A stretch of DNA of 64,000 nucleotides from Piscicola geometra. Lineage: Eukaryota > Annelida > Clitellata > Hirudinida > Piscicolidae. Numbering within the stretch: the first letter of the stretch is position 1; the number at the start of each line of letters is the position of its first letter. Of this stretch, positions 35,901 through 47,275 are shown one piece after another. The stretch spans positions 4,916,241 through 4,980,240 of the forward strand of contig OX030959.1 of the NCBI GenBank assembly GCA_943735955.1, written 5' to 3'. A model generated the notes under the pieces. It did not search any database, had not been told where the DNA came from, and saw nothing but the letters and a program-made list of their open reading frames with translations. The translations under genes and the position numbers were made by a program.

Positions 35901-38044
35901 CACAACACACCCACAAACAACACCCCCACAAACAACACCACCACAAACAACACCACCACAAACAACACCACCACAAACAACACCACCACAAACAACACAC
36001 CCCCAAACAACACCACCACAAACAACACTCCCACAAACAACACCACTACAAACAACACCCCCACAAACAACACCACCACAAACAACACACCCACAAACAA
36101 CACCCCCACAAACAACACCACCACAAACAACACACCCACAAACAACACCACCACAAACAACACACCCACAAACAACACCCCCACAAACAACACCCCCACA
36201 AACAACACCCCCACAAACAACACCCCCACAAACAACACCACCACAAACAACACACCCACAAACAACACCCCCACAAACAACACCCCCACAAACAACACCC
36301 CCACAAACAACACCACCACAAACAACCCCACAAACAACACCCCCACAAACACCACCCCCACAAACAACACCACCCCCACAAACAACACCACCCCCACAAA
36401 CAACACCACCCCCACAAACAACACCACCACAAACAACACCCCCACAAACAACACCACCACAAACAACACCACCACAAACAACACCACCACAAACAACACT
36501 CCCACAAACAACACCACCACAAACAACACACCCACAAACAACACCACCACAAACAACACCACCACAAACAACACCACCACAAACAACACCACCACAAACA
36601 ACACCACCACAAACAACACCACCACAAACAACACCACCACAAACAACACCACTACAAACAACACTCCCACAAACAACACCACCACAAACAACACCACCAC
36701 AAACAACACCACCACAAACAACACTCCCACAAACAACACCACCACAAACAACACCACCACAAACAACACTCCCACAAACAACACCACCACAAACAACACC
36801 ACCACAAACAACACTCCCACAAACAACACCCCCACAAACACCACCCCCACAAACAACACCACCCCCACAAACAACACCACCCCCACAAACACCACCACCA
36901 CAAACAACACCCCCACAAACAACACCACCACAAACAACACCACCACAAACAACACCACCACAAACAACACCCCCACAAACACCACCCCCACAAACAACAC
37001 CACCCCCACAAACAACACCACCCCCACAAACAACACCACCCCCACAAACAACACCACCCCCACAAACAACACCACCCCCACAAACAACACCACTACAAAC
37101 AACACCACCCCCACAAACAACACCACCCCCACAAACAACACCACCCCCACAAACAACACCACCCCCACAAACAACACCACCCCCACAAACAACACCACCA
37201 CAAACAACACCACCCCCACAAACAACACCACCCCCACAAACAACACCACCCCCACAAACAACACCACCCCCACAAACAACACCACCACAAACAACATCAC
37301 CCCCACAAACAACACCACCCCCACAAACAACACCACCCCCACAACCCTCCAGTCATTCGACTTGATCATGGCCTCACCAGCACTGGTCGAGAAACTAAGC
37401 AGCAACACGAAGCTCTTCAGAGAAAGGATGGACGCAGCTGGCTTCAACGTCTTGGTTAGCTTCAAGCTACCGCATCCACTCAACAGATATTATCCCCCAT
37501 TACTGCAACTTAATAGTTTTCCACTAGAATTTTGTTCATTTAATTAAGTGAGAATTTTAATTGCTTAAATATTAACAAATTAAATCCTGTTTTTCCCTCG
37601 CATCCTTCAGGGAGACAAGGCTCATCCCATCTGCCCAGTCATGCTACACGATGCCAAGCTGGCTTCTGCATTCTCGGAAAAGATGCTTGGTAGATGACGT
37701 TCTTGAGCAGCCATGATTGAATATTGACATTTTAATTTGAAAAAACACTTTTAATAGAAAAATAGTAACAATTATTCCACTTTTCTTGCCTACTCACACG
37801 CAAGTAACTCACCTACCACAGTGAAAGGCATATTCGTCATCGGGTTCAGCTTTCCCGTCGTTCCAAAAGGTCTTTTTAATCATTTTTCCATTTAAAAAAT
37901 CTTATAATTTTTGTACAACCTTACAACAATCCAGGCAAAGCAAGAATAAGGGTACAACTATCGGCCTCACATTCGCATGATGACGTCAACAGGGCAGTGG
38001 ACGCCTTTATTGAGATTGGGCGGGAGTTGAAGGTGATCACGTGA
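32938..38044 (+). CDS. GCAT: glycine C-acetyltransferase (2-amino-3-ketobutyrate CoA ligase)
   Basis: Thirteen exons: 32938-32953, 33036-33256, 33445-33534, 33628-33810, 33938-33974, 34473-34569, 34749-34835, 35166-35248, 35506-35615, 37353-37454, 37611-37689, 37822-37869, 37935-38044; 1263 nt, 420 residues (human about 419), all in phase. GCAT is the mitochondrial PLP enzyme that cleaves 2-amino-3-oxobutyrate with CoA to glycine and acetyl-CoA, the second step of threonine catabolism. Seen: [80 protein letters not shown], and [11 protein letters not shown] with the PLP lysine. The C-terminal domain has [22 protein letters not shown] and [12 protein letters not shown]. The basic N-terminus could be a mitochondrial presequence; the 16-nt first exon is tentative. 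Confidence 0.95.
34100..34455. repeat. 33-bp minisatellite in GCAT intron 5
   Basis: About 11 copies of a unit containing ACTCAACCACGCCTCAACC and ATCCCTCCTCC. A 15-base core is identical to GCAT exon 4. The array is AG-free and ends at the exon 6 acceptor. Confidence 0.97.
35270..35372. repeat. (AAT)n microsatellite in GCAT intron 8
   Basis: AAT/ATA triplets with interruptions, adjoining a SINE-like tail at 35369-35400. Confidence 0.95.
35785..37345. repeat. 1.56-kb 15/18-bp minisatellite in GCAT intron 9
   Basis: About 100 copies of a unit like ACAAACAACACCCCC (15 bp), with 18-bp variants carrying an extra ACC. The plus strand is almost only A and C. Unit lengths are multiples of three, so both strands carry >560-codon open frames (His/Lys/Gln on plus, Val/Leu/Phe on minus); these are artefacts. 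Confidence 0.99.
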
Positions 38045-38099
38045 TGGGAGGATAGAGGAGAAGGGAAGATAGAAAGATGATGGGAGGATGGTGGAGGAG

Positions 38100-38335
38100 G
38101 GAAAGATGGAGAGGTAATGAGAGGATGAAGAGATAATGAGAGGATGGAGAGATAATGAGAGGATGGAGAGATAATGAGAGGGTGGAGAGATAATGAGAGG
38201 ATGGAGAGATAATGAGAGGATGGAGAGATAATGAGAGGATGGAGAGATAATGAGAGGATGGAGAGATAATGAGAGAATGGAGAGATAATGAGAGGATGGA
38301 GAGATAATGAGAGGATGAAGAGATAAGAGAAGATG
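38100..38335. repeat. 19-bp minisatellite 3' of GCAT
   Basis: About 12 copies of GGATGGAGAGATAATGAGA starting roughly 55 bp after the GCAT stop codon, so probably in the 3' UTR or just downstream. Confidence 0.97.
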
Positions 38336-39040
38336 GTGAAGAAAAGAGGATTAAGAAGAGCGGAGAAAAAAATCATAAAAGTGTTGAGACGATGATGGAG
38401 GGTTGCACGATGTATGCGGAAATATTGAAGTAAATTAAAGAAAGAAAGAATACCAAAAGTGCTCTTTTAAATGCATAATTTGAATTTGAATATTATCAAA
38501 GTCAATTTATGAAGTGACTTGGCGCTTTCAAACACTGAAGTGACCTTGTCTCTACCCCTTCGAAACATTTCTTCCACGACCATGACCCCTCATCATTGCA
38601 ATCATTTAATCAGTTCCATTAGCATCAGCAGGTATTGAATCAACAGGCATTTTAAACAGAATACTCACCATTTTGGAAATCTCTTTTCAGACATTTTAAG
38701 GCTTTTCGTGGTCCCTTTGAATCGCATTTATAAAGCTTATGAATTATTTATTTTTTAGAGTTATTAAAAAGAAGTATTTGTAAGGTTTAATATTTATTTT
38801 ATTCGAGAAATTTATTCGATTTAATTTTTTAAATAAAATGAATAAAACAAAAAAAATACTTCGCAAAGAATCTTTCAAAACACAAATAATATCCGAAAAA
38901 ATAATCATAAAAACAAACAAAAAACCCAAATACTGGAGTAACAAATACAGCTTGAATAATGGTGACGTGGCATGCCCACAAAAGTCCTAATGCTCACATT
39001 GAAGAACTCAGCTGAGAAGATTAATGAAGATGTCGGTATT

Positions 39041-39119
39041 GATGACGTAATGATGATGTTAGTGATGACGTAATGATGATGTTAGTGATGACGTAATGAT
39101 GATGTTAGTGATGACGTAA
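39041..39119. repeat. 23-bp repeat carrying TGACGTAA sites
   Basis: Four phased copies of TGACGTAA at 39043, 39066, 39089 and 39112, within a unit that reads GATGACGTAATGATGATG plus TTAGT. TGACGTAA is an ATF/CREB-C/EBP type site. Confidence 0.9.
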
Positions 39120-39424
39120 TGATAATGTAAGTGATGATGCTATTATGACACGTGGTCGTGGCCACAGAAGCAGCAATTCAATATGCAAAAATAGGTAGAC
39201 TAGAAAACACCGTGGAGAGTGGGAATTCCTGTTCAGATGACGATGATAATGAAGGAGACAAAGTGGCACATGAGGGATCTTCAAATGTACAAGGGTGTCA
39301 TCGTGTTGTAGTCTTGGATGTATTCTCAGAAACATTCGATTAACAAGCGACTCTAAGCTAGAGTTAAATGAATTCCCGTATTCACAAAGTAGTCAGGATC
39401 CGATAAGCAGACACAAATAAATAA

Positions 39425-39650
<226 letters not shown>

Positions 39651-39781
39651 AAATGACTTATAAAAAACATACTTAAGAACGAGAGTATGGATTTAAGATG
39701 ATGATCGATAGGATGAAGTTGTTGCATGCAAATCATTTGCATCTTACATAAGTTTCAAACGGAGCCACACCACTGTTGACC

Positions 39782-39807
39782 AATAATAATAATAATAATA
39801 ATAATAT

Positions 39808-39876
<69 letters not shown>

Positions 39877-39889
39877 TAGTAGTAGTAGC

Positions 39890-39951
<62 letters not shown>
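39782..39951. repeat. (AAT)n then (AGT)n microsatellite
   Basis: A short AAT run passes directly into about 47 AGT triplets. Confidence 0.99.
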
Positions 39952-39953
<2 letters not shown>

Positions 39954-40776
39954 CACATACAATGGCCCTATAGAATTGTGCATGATAGCTGGCACTGATG
40001 AGGGGCAGTAGCAGCAGTGATAACCTCACTCTTCACCCAGCCTTCGCAATATTACAAGCCGTTGCATCTCCATAGTTACAATATAACACGTTTGTGTGTG
40101 TATGTGTTTGTGTGTCTGTGTATGTTTGTGTGTACGAGTTAATGGATTTGCATGAGTTTCAATCAATATCTACAAACAACACACATTCTTTAGGCAGGTC
40201 CGCATTTCAGCATGCCTTCAGTTAGAGCCAATAATTTCTGCATATATTATATATCAAACAAATACATTTTTCTGCCTATAATATACAATACAATATAATT
40301 ATATATGATGAGATATATACAAAAAATTATTGGATCAAAAATCATCATCATGGGAGAGAAATATCGACGATTTCAACAATCCAGAAATGTCATGTAAAGA
40401 CAAGTGAATGAGATACTCTGGAAGTGTAAGAAGGAAGATTCGAACATTTAGTGAATGAATACGACTTCATAATCTTTATGTGTGCAATACGCCATGAGTT
40501 TTATAAATAAATAGTTAAATAATAAAAGAAATAAATGAAGAAGAATTGGAAAAGACAGAAGAGATGTGCAATCGACTTTACTAAGTGACGAATGGAAGAA
40601 TAATAAAAAAAAAACAATTTAAAAGAATAAATAGAAAACAATGCGAATAGAAACAAGAAGTATGAATTGCATGGAAAGTTGAGTATATGAAACACAAACG
40701 TAGAAGGAAGAGAAGATCGGAAGGGACTAGAAGATTTATAATGGTGAGGGATGTAATGGAGAGGGAGCGATGGTGC

Positions 40777-43173
40777 TTAGTAACTGGAGTAGTTCTGGTT
40801 CGTGAAACCCCAAATGGGTGGCGTAAATCTCTGGTGGCTTTGAAAGTAGTGCGTGAATATCATCTCGGCGTGGTAGTTGTTGATGCTGGAGTCTTGGTTG
40901 CGGGCATTCTGGGCGGTGGCTGGCGAGTGGAAGTGGTGGTACTGGGAGGGGAGGATGGCGTTGAAGTTGTTGGCATGGTTTTTGAGGTGGTTGTCAGCGT
41001 CGTTGTTGTTGCTTTTTGTTGAGTAGGACGTGTTGTGAATGGAGTTGTTGTTGTTGTTGCTACTGTTGAGATCTGTGTTGTTGTTGTGGTTGTTGCACGA
41101 CGGATGGTTGAAGTGGTTGCCTGACTTGGCGTTCTTGTTCCCATCATGCCTCTTGCCTGTGTTGTTGTTGGTGTTGGTTATGTTGTTGTTGGTGCTACTG
41201 TGGTGATTGCTTGAGTGTTCTTTGATGCTCTTTTTGTTGCTACTGTGGCCTTTGCTGCAGCTTTTGTTGCTGCTGTTTTTGCAGTGTTGGTTCTTGTTGA
41301 AGCTATTCCCGTAATTATTCACACTTCCTTGATTACAAACATTATTATTATTACTATTATTATTATTTGACTTTTTTGAATTATTTGCTAGGTTCAACCC
41401 CCCGCTTCCACCACCATTGACTCTCTTCTCCAAGTTCTCTCTAATGTTGCTGGCATCACTGCCACTCAGTCCATTAGTCATGTCAAAGTTGAACAAATCA
41501 TTGCTGCTTTTGTTTATAATGTTGTTATTCAGGCTGTTATTTCTATTATTATGATTGTTGCTTGTGTTGTTGTTGTTGACAGTTTTTCTGTGTTTGCTTA
41601 CAGTGTTGTTGGAAGCAAGAGAAGAAGAGGAGGAAGAAGAGAAGTTGTTGGTGTTGTTCTTGATGGCAAGAGTGTCTGGGACAAGGTTGTTGTTTCTAGG
41701 TAGTGAGTCATCTAGAGAAGAATTGTTGCTCATCTTGGAATTGTGTGTGTTACAGTTGTTGCCGTGGTTGTTTCCTACTAGACGTTTGTCACTGCTACTA
41801 CTGTTTAAACTGCTTATACTTGAGTCTTTAGTTTTGCTGATGTTACTGTTGTTGTTGTTGTTGATGTTGTTGTTGCTACCATTAGTTAGGTTGTTTCTGG
41901 AGTTGTTGATGTTGGTATTGTTACTGATGCAGTCATTATTACTTTTATTATTTTTCCTATTATTATTATTATTGATGTTTTGGTTGGTGAAGTCATCATT
42001 TGTGTGGTCCTCCTTCTTGTGGGGAGGACAGTCTAAAAGGTCAGAGGCCTTGAGGGTGGTGTGGTTGTTGAAGTGGAAGGCATCCACCTCATCTACCTCC
42101 TCCACCAACTCCATCTTCTTGCAGTCCCCAGTGCTGCCGGTGGACTCTTTGGTGGCCTGGAAAGAGATGCAGTTGTGAAAGTCTACGTAGGCTTGATCGT
42201 GGCAATGTTTGTCAGTTTGTAAGTTGAATGATGCCTGCAGGTCAGTGTTTCCTTCAAAGAGAGTTTCAGAGTTCTGCTTGTTCTTCTGCTTGCCTTCGAG
42301 CACCTTCATTTCTTCCACGGAGGTGACTGCCTCGCGGAACTTGTTGAGCATTTCGATGTCCAGAGGGAGTTCAATTTCAACAATCTTCGCTCCTTCTATG
42401 CCGTGCTTGCGCTTGATGTGTCTCCGAATGCCGTCAAGTCTCTTGGTGGTGTGTGAGCAGCCTGAACAGCCAAATGGCTTATTGTCCGTGTGCACAAGAA
42501 GGTGTCGTTTCAGGTGTTCTGTCCTGCCAAGACGACGGTCACAGAAGGGGCATTTGTACGGTTTGAAGTCGTTGTGGATGACTTGGTGGCGTTTTAACTT
42601 GCTCTGGCTGTAGAACGTTCTGTTGCATAACTCACACGTGAATGGTCGAAAGTTAATGTGTGTTTGGAGATGTCTCTGCAGGGTGTTCCAGTGCTGGCAA
42701 GGAATGTTGCAGACGAGGCACAGCATGTTGGTGTCTCCTTTGAGATGCTTGTAGTACTCGTTCACATGAGCCATGCACAGTTTCCTATACGAATCAAACT
42801 TATCAGGGTCACTGGCTGCCACAATGGGTAGATACGACTTGATGATTCCTTTGGGATTTGCCAGGAGTTTCGAATCCTCTGGAAAGTTCTCTCCCATCAT
42901 GAAAGCCACCTTCTCAATGCTGTTGCTCGAGTTGCCTGCCTCATGCTGCTCTATGATTTGCAGAGACTTGGAGGTGGATTCAGTAATTTGCGATTCATTG
43001 TGGTTGCTCTCATTGTACAAAAAATCGTCCACGTCGTTAAAAGCCTCATCGCCTGTCCTCAACTTGTTATCCATGTAGGAGTTCTGGGCTGATAATGAGG
43101 GAAAGTCCGATCTAGAGTCATGGCCATTTATTTGTGGGTTTAGTAGATTTGCATTTAAAGAACCTTCCTCCAT
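40777..43173 (-). CDS. C2H2 zinc-finger protein with Asn-rich tail
   Basis: Single 798-codon frame from the ATG at 43173. Residues 1-150 are acidic and Ser/Asn-rich. Four tandem C2H2 fingers occupy about residues 152-257: the first starts CLVCNIPCQHWNTLQRH, then CELCNRTFYSQSKLKRHQVIH, CPFCDRRLGRTEHLKRHLLVH and CSGCSHTTKRLDGIRRHIKRK. Linkers resemble the TGEKP class only loosely (NFRPF, DFKPY, DNKPF). After residue 300 the protein is low complexity, dominated by Asn with Ser, Lys and His. A DNA-binding nuclear role is likely from the fingers; I cannot assign an orthologue. The absence of introns contrasts with most neighbouring genes and would fit an old retrocopy or an originally intronless gene. 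Confidence 0.85.
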   Translation of the reverse strand: MEEGSLNANLLNPQINGHDSRSDFPSLSAQNSYMDNKLRTGDEAFNDVDDFLYNESNHNESQITESTSKSLQIIEQHEAGNSSNSIEKVAFMMGENFPEDSKLLANPKGIIKSYLPIVAASDPDKFDSYRKLCMAHVNEYYKHLKGDTNMLCLVCNIPCQHWNTLQRHLQTHINFRPFTCELCNRTFYSQSKLKRHQVIHNDFKPYKCPFCDRRLGRTEHLKRHLLVHTDNKPFGCSGCSHTTKRLDGIRRHIKRKHGIEGAKIVEIELPLDIEMLNKFREAVTSVEEMKVLEGKQKNKQNSETLFEGNTDLQASFNLQTDKHCHDQAYVDFHNCISFQATKESTGSTGDCKKMELVEEVDEVDAFHFNNHTTLKASDLLDCPPHKKEDHTNDDFTNQNINNNNNRKNNKSNNDCISNNTNINNSRNNLTNGSNNNINNNNNSNISKTKDSSISSLNSSSSDKRLVGNNHGNNCNTHNSKMSNNSSLDDSLPRNNNLVPDTLAIKNNTNNFSSSSSSSLASNNTVSKHRKTVNNNNTSNNHNNRNNSLNNNIINKSSNDLFNFDMTNGLSGSDASNIRENLEKRVNGGGSGGLNLANNSKKSNNNNSNNNNVCNQGSVNNYGNSFNKNQHCKNSSNKSCSKGHSSNKKSIKEHSSNHHSSTNNNITNTNNNTGKRHDGNKNAKSGNHFNHPSCNNHNNNTDLNSSNNNNNSIHNTSYSTKSNNNDADNHLKNHANNFNAILPSQYHHFHSPATAQNARNQDSSINNYHAEMIFTHYFQSHQRFTPPIWGFTNQNYSSY

Positions 43174-43680
43174 TTTTTATTGTGAAATTGTTGTCCTATT
43201 TTATATTAGAATAAAAAAGTTAACTCGTGAAGAATCCATATTTATATTTTGATATCTAATAAAATGTTATTCAATTCAATATTTTTGAAATAATTTATTC
43301 CAATAGTTAATTAAAATATACTTTTCAAATAATAGTTATTGATAATAAAAATGCAGTATTAAAAACCTTGAAGCGCTATGTTTTAATTTTAAACAAAAAC
43401 TGTAAATTATTAAATTTTATTAAATTTAAAAAACATTTGTCAAAAAAAAATCATTTCTATAAAATATAAATAAAAGATTTGTCAGTTGAAACGGATAATT
43501 ATTATTATGACTTAATATTTTAATACATTTTTATTCTTAGCCGCCTTAAGCAGTAAAATGCCAATACAATAATCTATAACACTTTCATTTTATATTATAA
43601 AACTGCAACTTAAGGTTTTTAACTCAACTATAAAAGACAAGGATCCAATCTTTTAGTGACTTCCTAAAAAAAAATCTGAT

Positions 43681-43960
43681 ATGCAGGCTGAGGGTCACCA
43701 GATCGAAAATTTGGAAAAGTTCGTGTACCTTGGGGTAAAGATAGATGGTTCCTGTGGTAGCTCAAAAGAAAGAACGCGTCGTCTGCCTTTGACTGAAAGA
43801 ACTTTTGATCAGCGCTTCTCTCCAATTTACACAAGAACTGGTAGCGTTCTGTAGTTCGTCTCAAACTGAAATGACTATCTACTCCAAAAACCAACCTGAA
43901 GCCCTTCAATGTGAGCATCCACGCTGTCGTGTGGTGTGCGACATTTCCTATGCAGTCATA
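43681..43960 (+). pseudogene. LINE reverse transcriptase fragment
   Basis: The frame at 43681-43854 reads QIENLEKFVYLGVKIDGSC then SSKERTRRLPLTERTFDQ, matching the FVYLGS-I--DGSCSKEIKRRI-LA signature near the end of non-LTR retrotransposon reverse transcriptases. After a stop, a shifted frame continues with LKLK...KTNLKPFNVSIHAV, as in the same region of LINE proteins. Stops and a frame change show it is dead. Confidence 0.65.
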
Positions 43961-46900
43961 CATTGTAGCATTCTTTTCTCCGCCATACCTCAGTGCTCAG
44001 GCACGTCGACGTAAGCTCTCACTTGATTAGGCAATAAACGCCATCGATATTTTTCTTAGGTCACCCATGTTTGTGTTTGCGGGCTTCTTTTTTATCTTGA
44101 GATAGCTGCCGATGACGACGTTTTTAAGGCGGATTCTCTTGGTTTTCCCATCCCCTCTTCTATTCAGTGTTTTGTATGAAATTTTGTTTTTTCATTTGGA
44201 GTATATGTCTTAGCCACCAGTGTTGGCGTTGATTTACCTGAAACATCATTTGTTTTTCACATTTTTTACATTTTTCAGAAACCCTTGAGATCATTGAGTT
44301 TAGAAGATAATAGGTTCTTATCAGCAATCGTCGCATAAATCATTTATCTTTTATCACCTTTTTGACACATGAAATTAGTGATTGAAAAAGTTTATGTGCT
44401 AAAAACTCTATAGATTGCACAGCAGCCCAACTAGGACTGCATCCAAAAACAATCAATTGCCATCTTTCTCAGACCAGGATCAACCACCTCTCCGTTAAAG
44501 CAATTTTAATGAAGTGGAAAATGGCAAAACTAATTAGATTTTATACGGTTTTCAATACAAGAAAAAAAATATTTTTAACATTTTATAACAACAATACTTC
44601 TAATTGAATTATTCTACTCAGAATAAAAAACAAATAAATCATTCTTAAACTTATAAGCTATGTGTAACAAACACCATGGCCTACTCGAAAGTTCTTCAAA
44701 AGAGTGGCTTCCCTGGTAATGGTATCTTTTTGATTTACGAACTCTTGAAAGAGCTCTTCACATCTGCACAACTTGTTTCTATTGCTTTTGAAAAAAGGAC
44801 TTTAAATGATGAAAATTGATCAAACTTTATCATTCAGGACACTGAGGAGCTCATAAAACTTGCCTTAACTACCGAGTTGAAGGCTCTAACAGACACACAC
44901 GCACGCATATAGATGCATCACAGTGTGCAGTCATTTAGAGTGGCAGACTTTGACTCATGATATAGAAGTCCTGATTGAGAAATGAGAAAAAGATATTTGA
45001 ATAGAGCTTATAGCATACAACAGTGGTTTCACGACATAAATACTCGCGAATTGCTGCTTTAGAGACATCAATAAGCTGCCTCACTGACCAGTTTGGTGTC
45101 TTTCTACGATCGAAGTTTGATTTATAGTCTGTTAATTACAGGCGTAAAAATAATTCACTAAATTAACTTCTTTAAAAGATAATTTATTCATAGAACATCA
45201 TATTGAAAATTGTAAAAATCAAGTAAATACTGAAGTCAAGTACTCTTTATGACATAGTAAACTGAGAACTTTATATTATTTGTTCTATAGAGAAACAAAT
45301 ATTTAATTAATTTCAAGAAGTTGTTCAACAACCCTTATGAATACATTATAGACTTGAGAAAAGTGTCAAACCATTGCAAAATGTAAGTGGTTTCTGTGGA
45401 ATACGTTCAAATAAATTATCTTGAAATTGATCTAGGAAAACCTTATGGGCTAATCTTATGAATTTTATATAAACAATATTTTTTATTTACAAATTCTCTA
45501 GGTTAATGCATCAAAAATTCATTCCTATATTTAAAAAAAAGAGTAAATAGAATTTATCAGTTGCATAAACAAACACGTATCGGCGTCTTCCTAAGGTTTC
45601 TAGTTCAACATCAATGATTTCCTCGGAGCACTTCAAACGCCCTCAAAGCCTCGACTGTCGCTTCCAATGAACTCTCTCTTGAGCGCATGCAAGACCGATT
45701 CCGCAATTTTTTAAAAACATTTAAAAATAAAATATATTTTCCAATAAGTTCTTCTGCATTTAGCTATTTGGGCTCACACGCTGAGTGATTGTTTGTGCAC
45801 AAAGTATGTGTTTAACCCGCTTAAAAACCAACTGGAAAACCATAATAAACATGCCTTTAAGTGAGAAGTTTGTTCTTTCGGACTTGCTTTGAATCGACAC
45901 TGGACGCTTGACGGTGTCAAGACAAAATTTCCCGCTTCAAATACCAGTCTCAATGCTCTGCCACAGCATTTCTCTACCGCAGCCACCCCGGCATGCGTCT
46001 GGAGGGACGCTTGAAGGAGTGTGAATGAGTGTGATTAAGTCATCGAGATGACATTCCATCTTTCTGAGGCGCATGAATTGTTGCCTTTATAAGATGGTGT
46101 TTTCCAGTCAAGGTCGTTGGACTGGGTGTCTTTTCGTGGTGATGTACGTGCAGTACAAAGAAAACAAAAAGAATCGCTATAGAAAAATAATAATAGTTAT
46201 TATTATTATGGTGTCTAACAGAGAATGGCCATTTAGACCATTGCTTTCAAGGTTGGAAACTTTCATATTCGAAAATCTGTCTGAACTGAAAGCCGATAAG
46301 CAGAATCGATTTCAAGTCGTGAGTCTTTGCCACTTGTCACTTCATCGATTTTTTGATGCATTCTTTCTTGCATTACTAGTGAAAAGTGTTTTTTTCAGTT
46401 CCTTCTTCCCCATGAAGCACTTGAAATAACGCATAGTCTTCTTCCTCACCATGAAGTGCAGGGCTCTTCTGGAGCATTGTCGCACTTAAGCGTCGGAAGG
46501 AATCGAACCCACGCTAAAAAGTCGAACACCAAGCGTTTAACCGCAAGGCTATCACGTCACTGCTTGCTCAGCGGGTTATTCGAGGAGCGCAGTGCCTGGG
46601 TGGAGTGTTGATGGCGCCGATGAGAGACCTCTTTGTAAGGCGATACAGCTTTAAAGTTCAACAGCGAAAATTAAAATAATGTGTAATTATTTTATTTTAA
46701 AATGAAATATGATAACGACGGAGTAATTAATCTTCTAAAAAACCTTTTTAGAAGATAAATATTCGCATTTTAAGTTGTAAATGCTCGAATGTTAATCTTC
46801 TTGTGTAGCAGGATTAGGTTTTTAGAAAAAGAACTTGCCAAGGTCAAAAAAATAAAGAATGTATTGAACAATTTTAAATTTTAAATAAAAGATTTCTTAA

Positions 46901-47275
46901 AATATCTTTTTCCAAAGAAAAAACCTCTAAAATTGGATCGGCTTATTCGAAGCTTTCTCGCACATTTAAACAATGAGTTTTTGAAATTTTAATTCGTAAA
47001 TGTAAAATAAAATTACAAAGTTTAAAACATTCTTCTTTATATATGCATTCTCATTAAGTCATTAAGGCTGTCATTGTAAGAGTGCCCTAATTGCTGCAAG
47101 AAGTGCGATGAAACACCTTTGAGATTGTTTTGCATTCGAATATTTATTGCGAAGTGCATCAGTTTCCAATGAGTTTCATTCTTTTAAAGAAATTGACATT
47201 TTCATCCTCAACACTTGCATTTTGAAATGTCAAAAATGTCAAAGTACATGGTTTAACACTTTCATTCTTTCAAAG
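43961..47275. other. no gene seen; possible 5' region of SLC4
   Basis: AT-rich DNA with one SINE head (46490-46560). The start codon and promoter of the SLC4 gene must lie here or in a missed exon; I could not place them. Confidence 0.4.
46490..46560 (-). mobile_element. tRNA-derived SINE head, family C
   Basis: On the minus strand: GACGTGATAGCCTTGCGG (A box), then GTGGGTTCGATTCCTTCC, which contains an exact GGTTCGATTCC B box. The T-arm and acceptor do not pair well enough for a functional tRNA. It aligns with 56841-56912. Confidence 0.65.

Noticed and set aside
35768..37483. Very long plus and minus ORFs (562 and 571 codons)
   Set aside because: They consist entirely of a 15/18-bp minisatellite inside GCAT intron 9; openness follows from unit length.
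41555..42178. 207-codon Leu-rich plus ORF
   Set aside because: Antisense shadow of the Asn-rich tail of the zinc-finger gene (AAC/AAT read as GTT/ATT-type codons in another frame).
45774..45986. 70-codon minus ORF with an ordinary amino-acid composition
   Set aside because: No family resemblance, no splice partners, and length within chance expectation.
46490..46560. Functional tRNA gene
   Set aside because: Good A and B boxes but mispaired T arm and no matching acceptor stem; a second diverged copy exists, so SINE is the better call.
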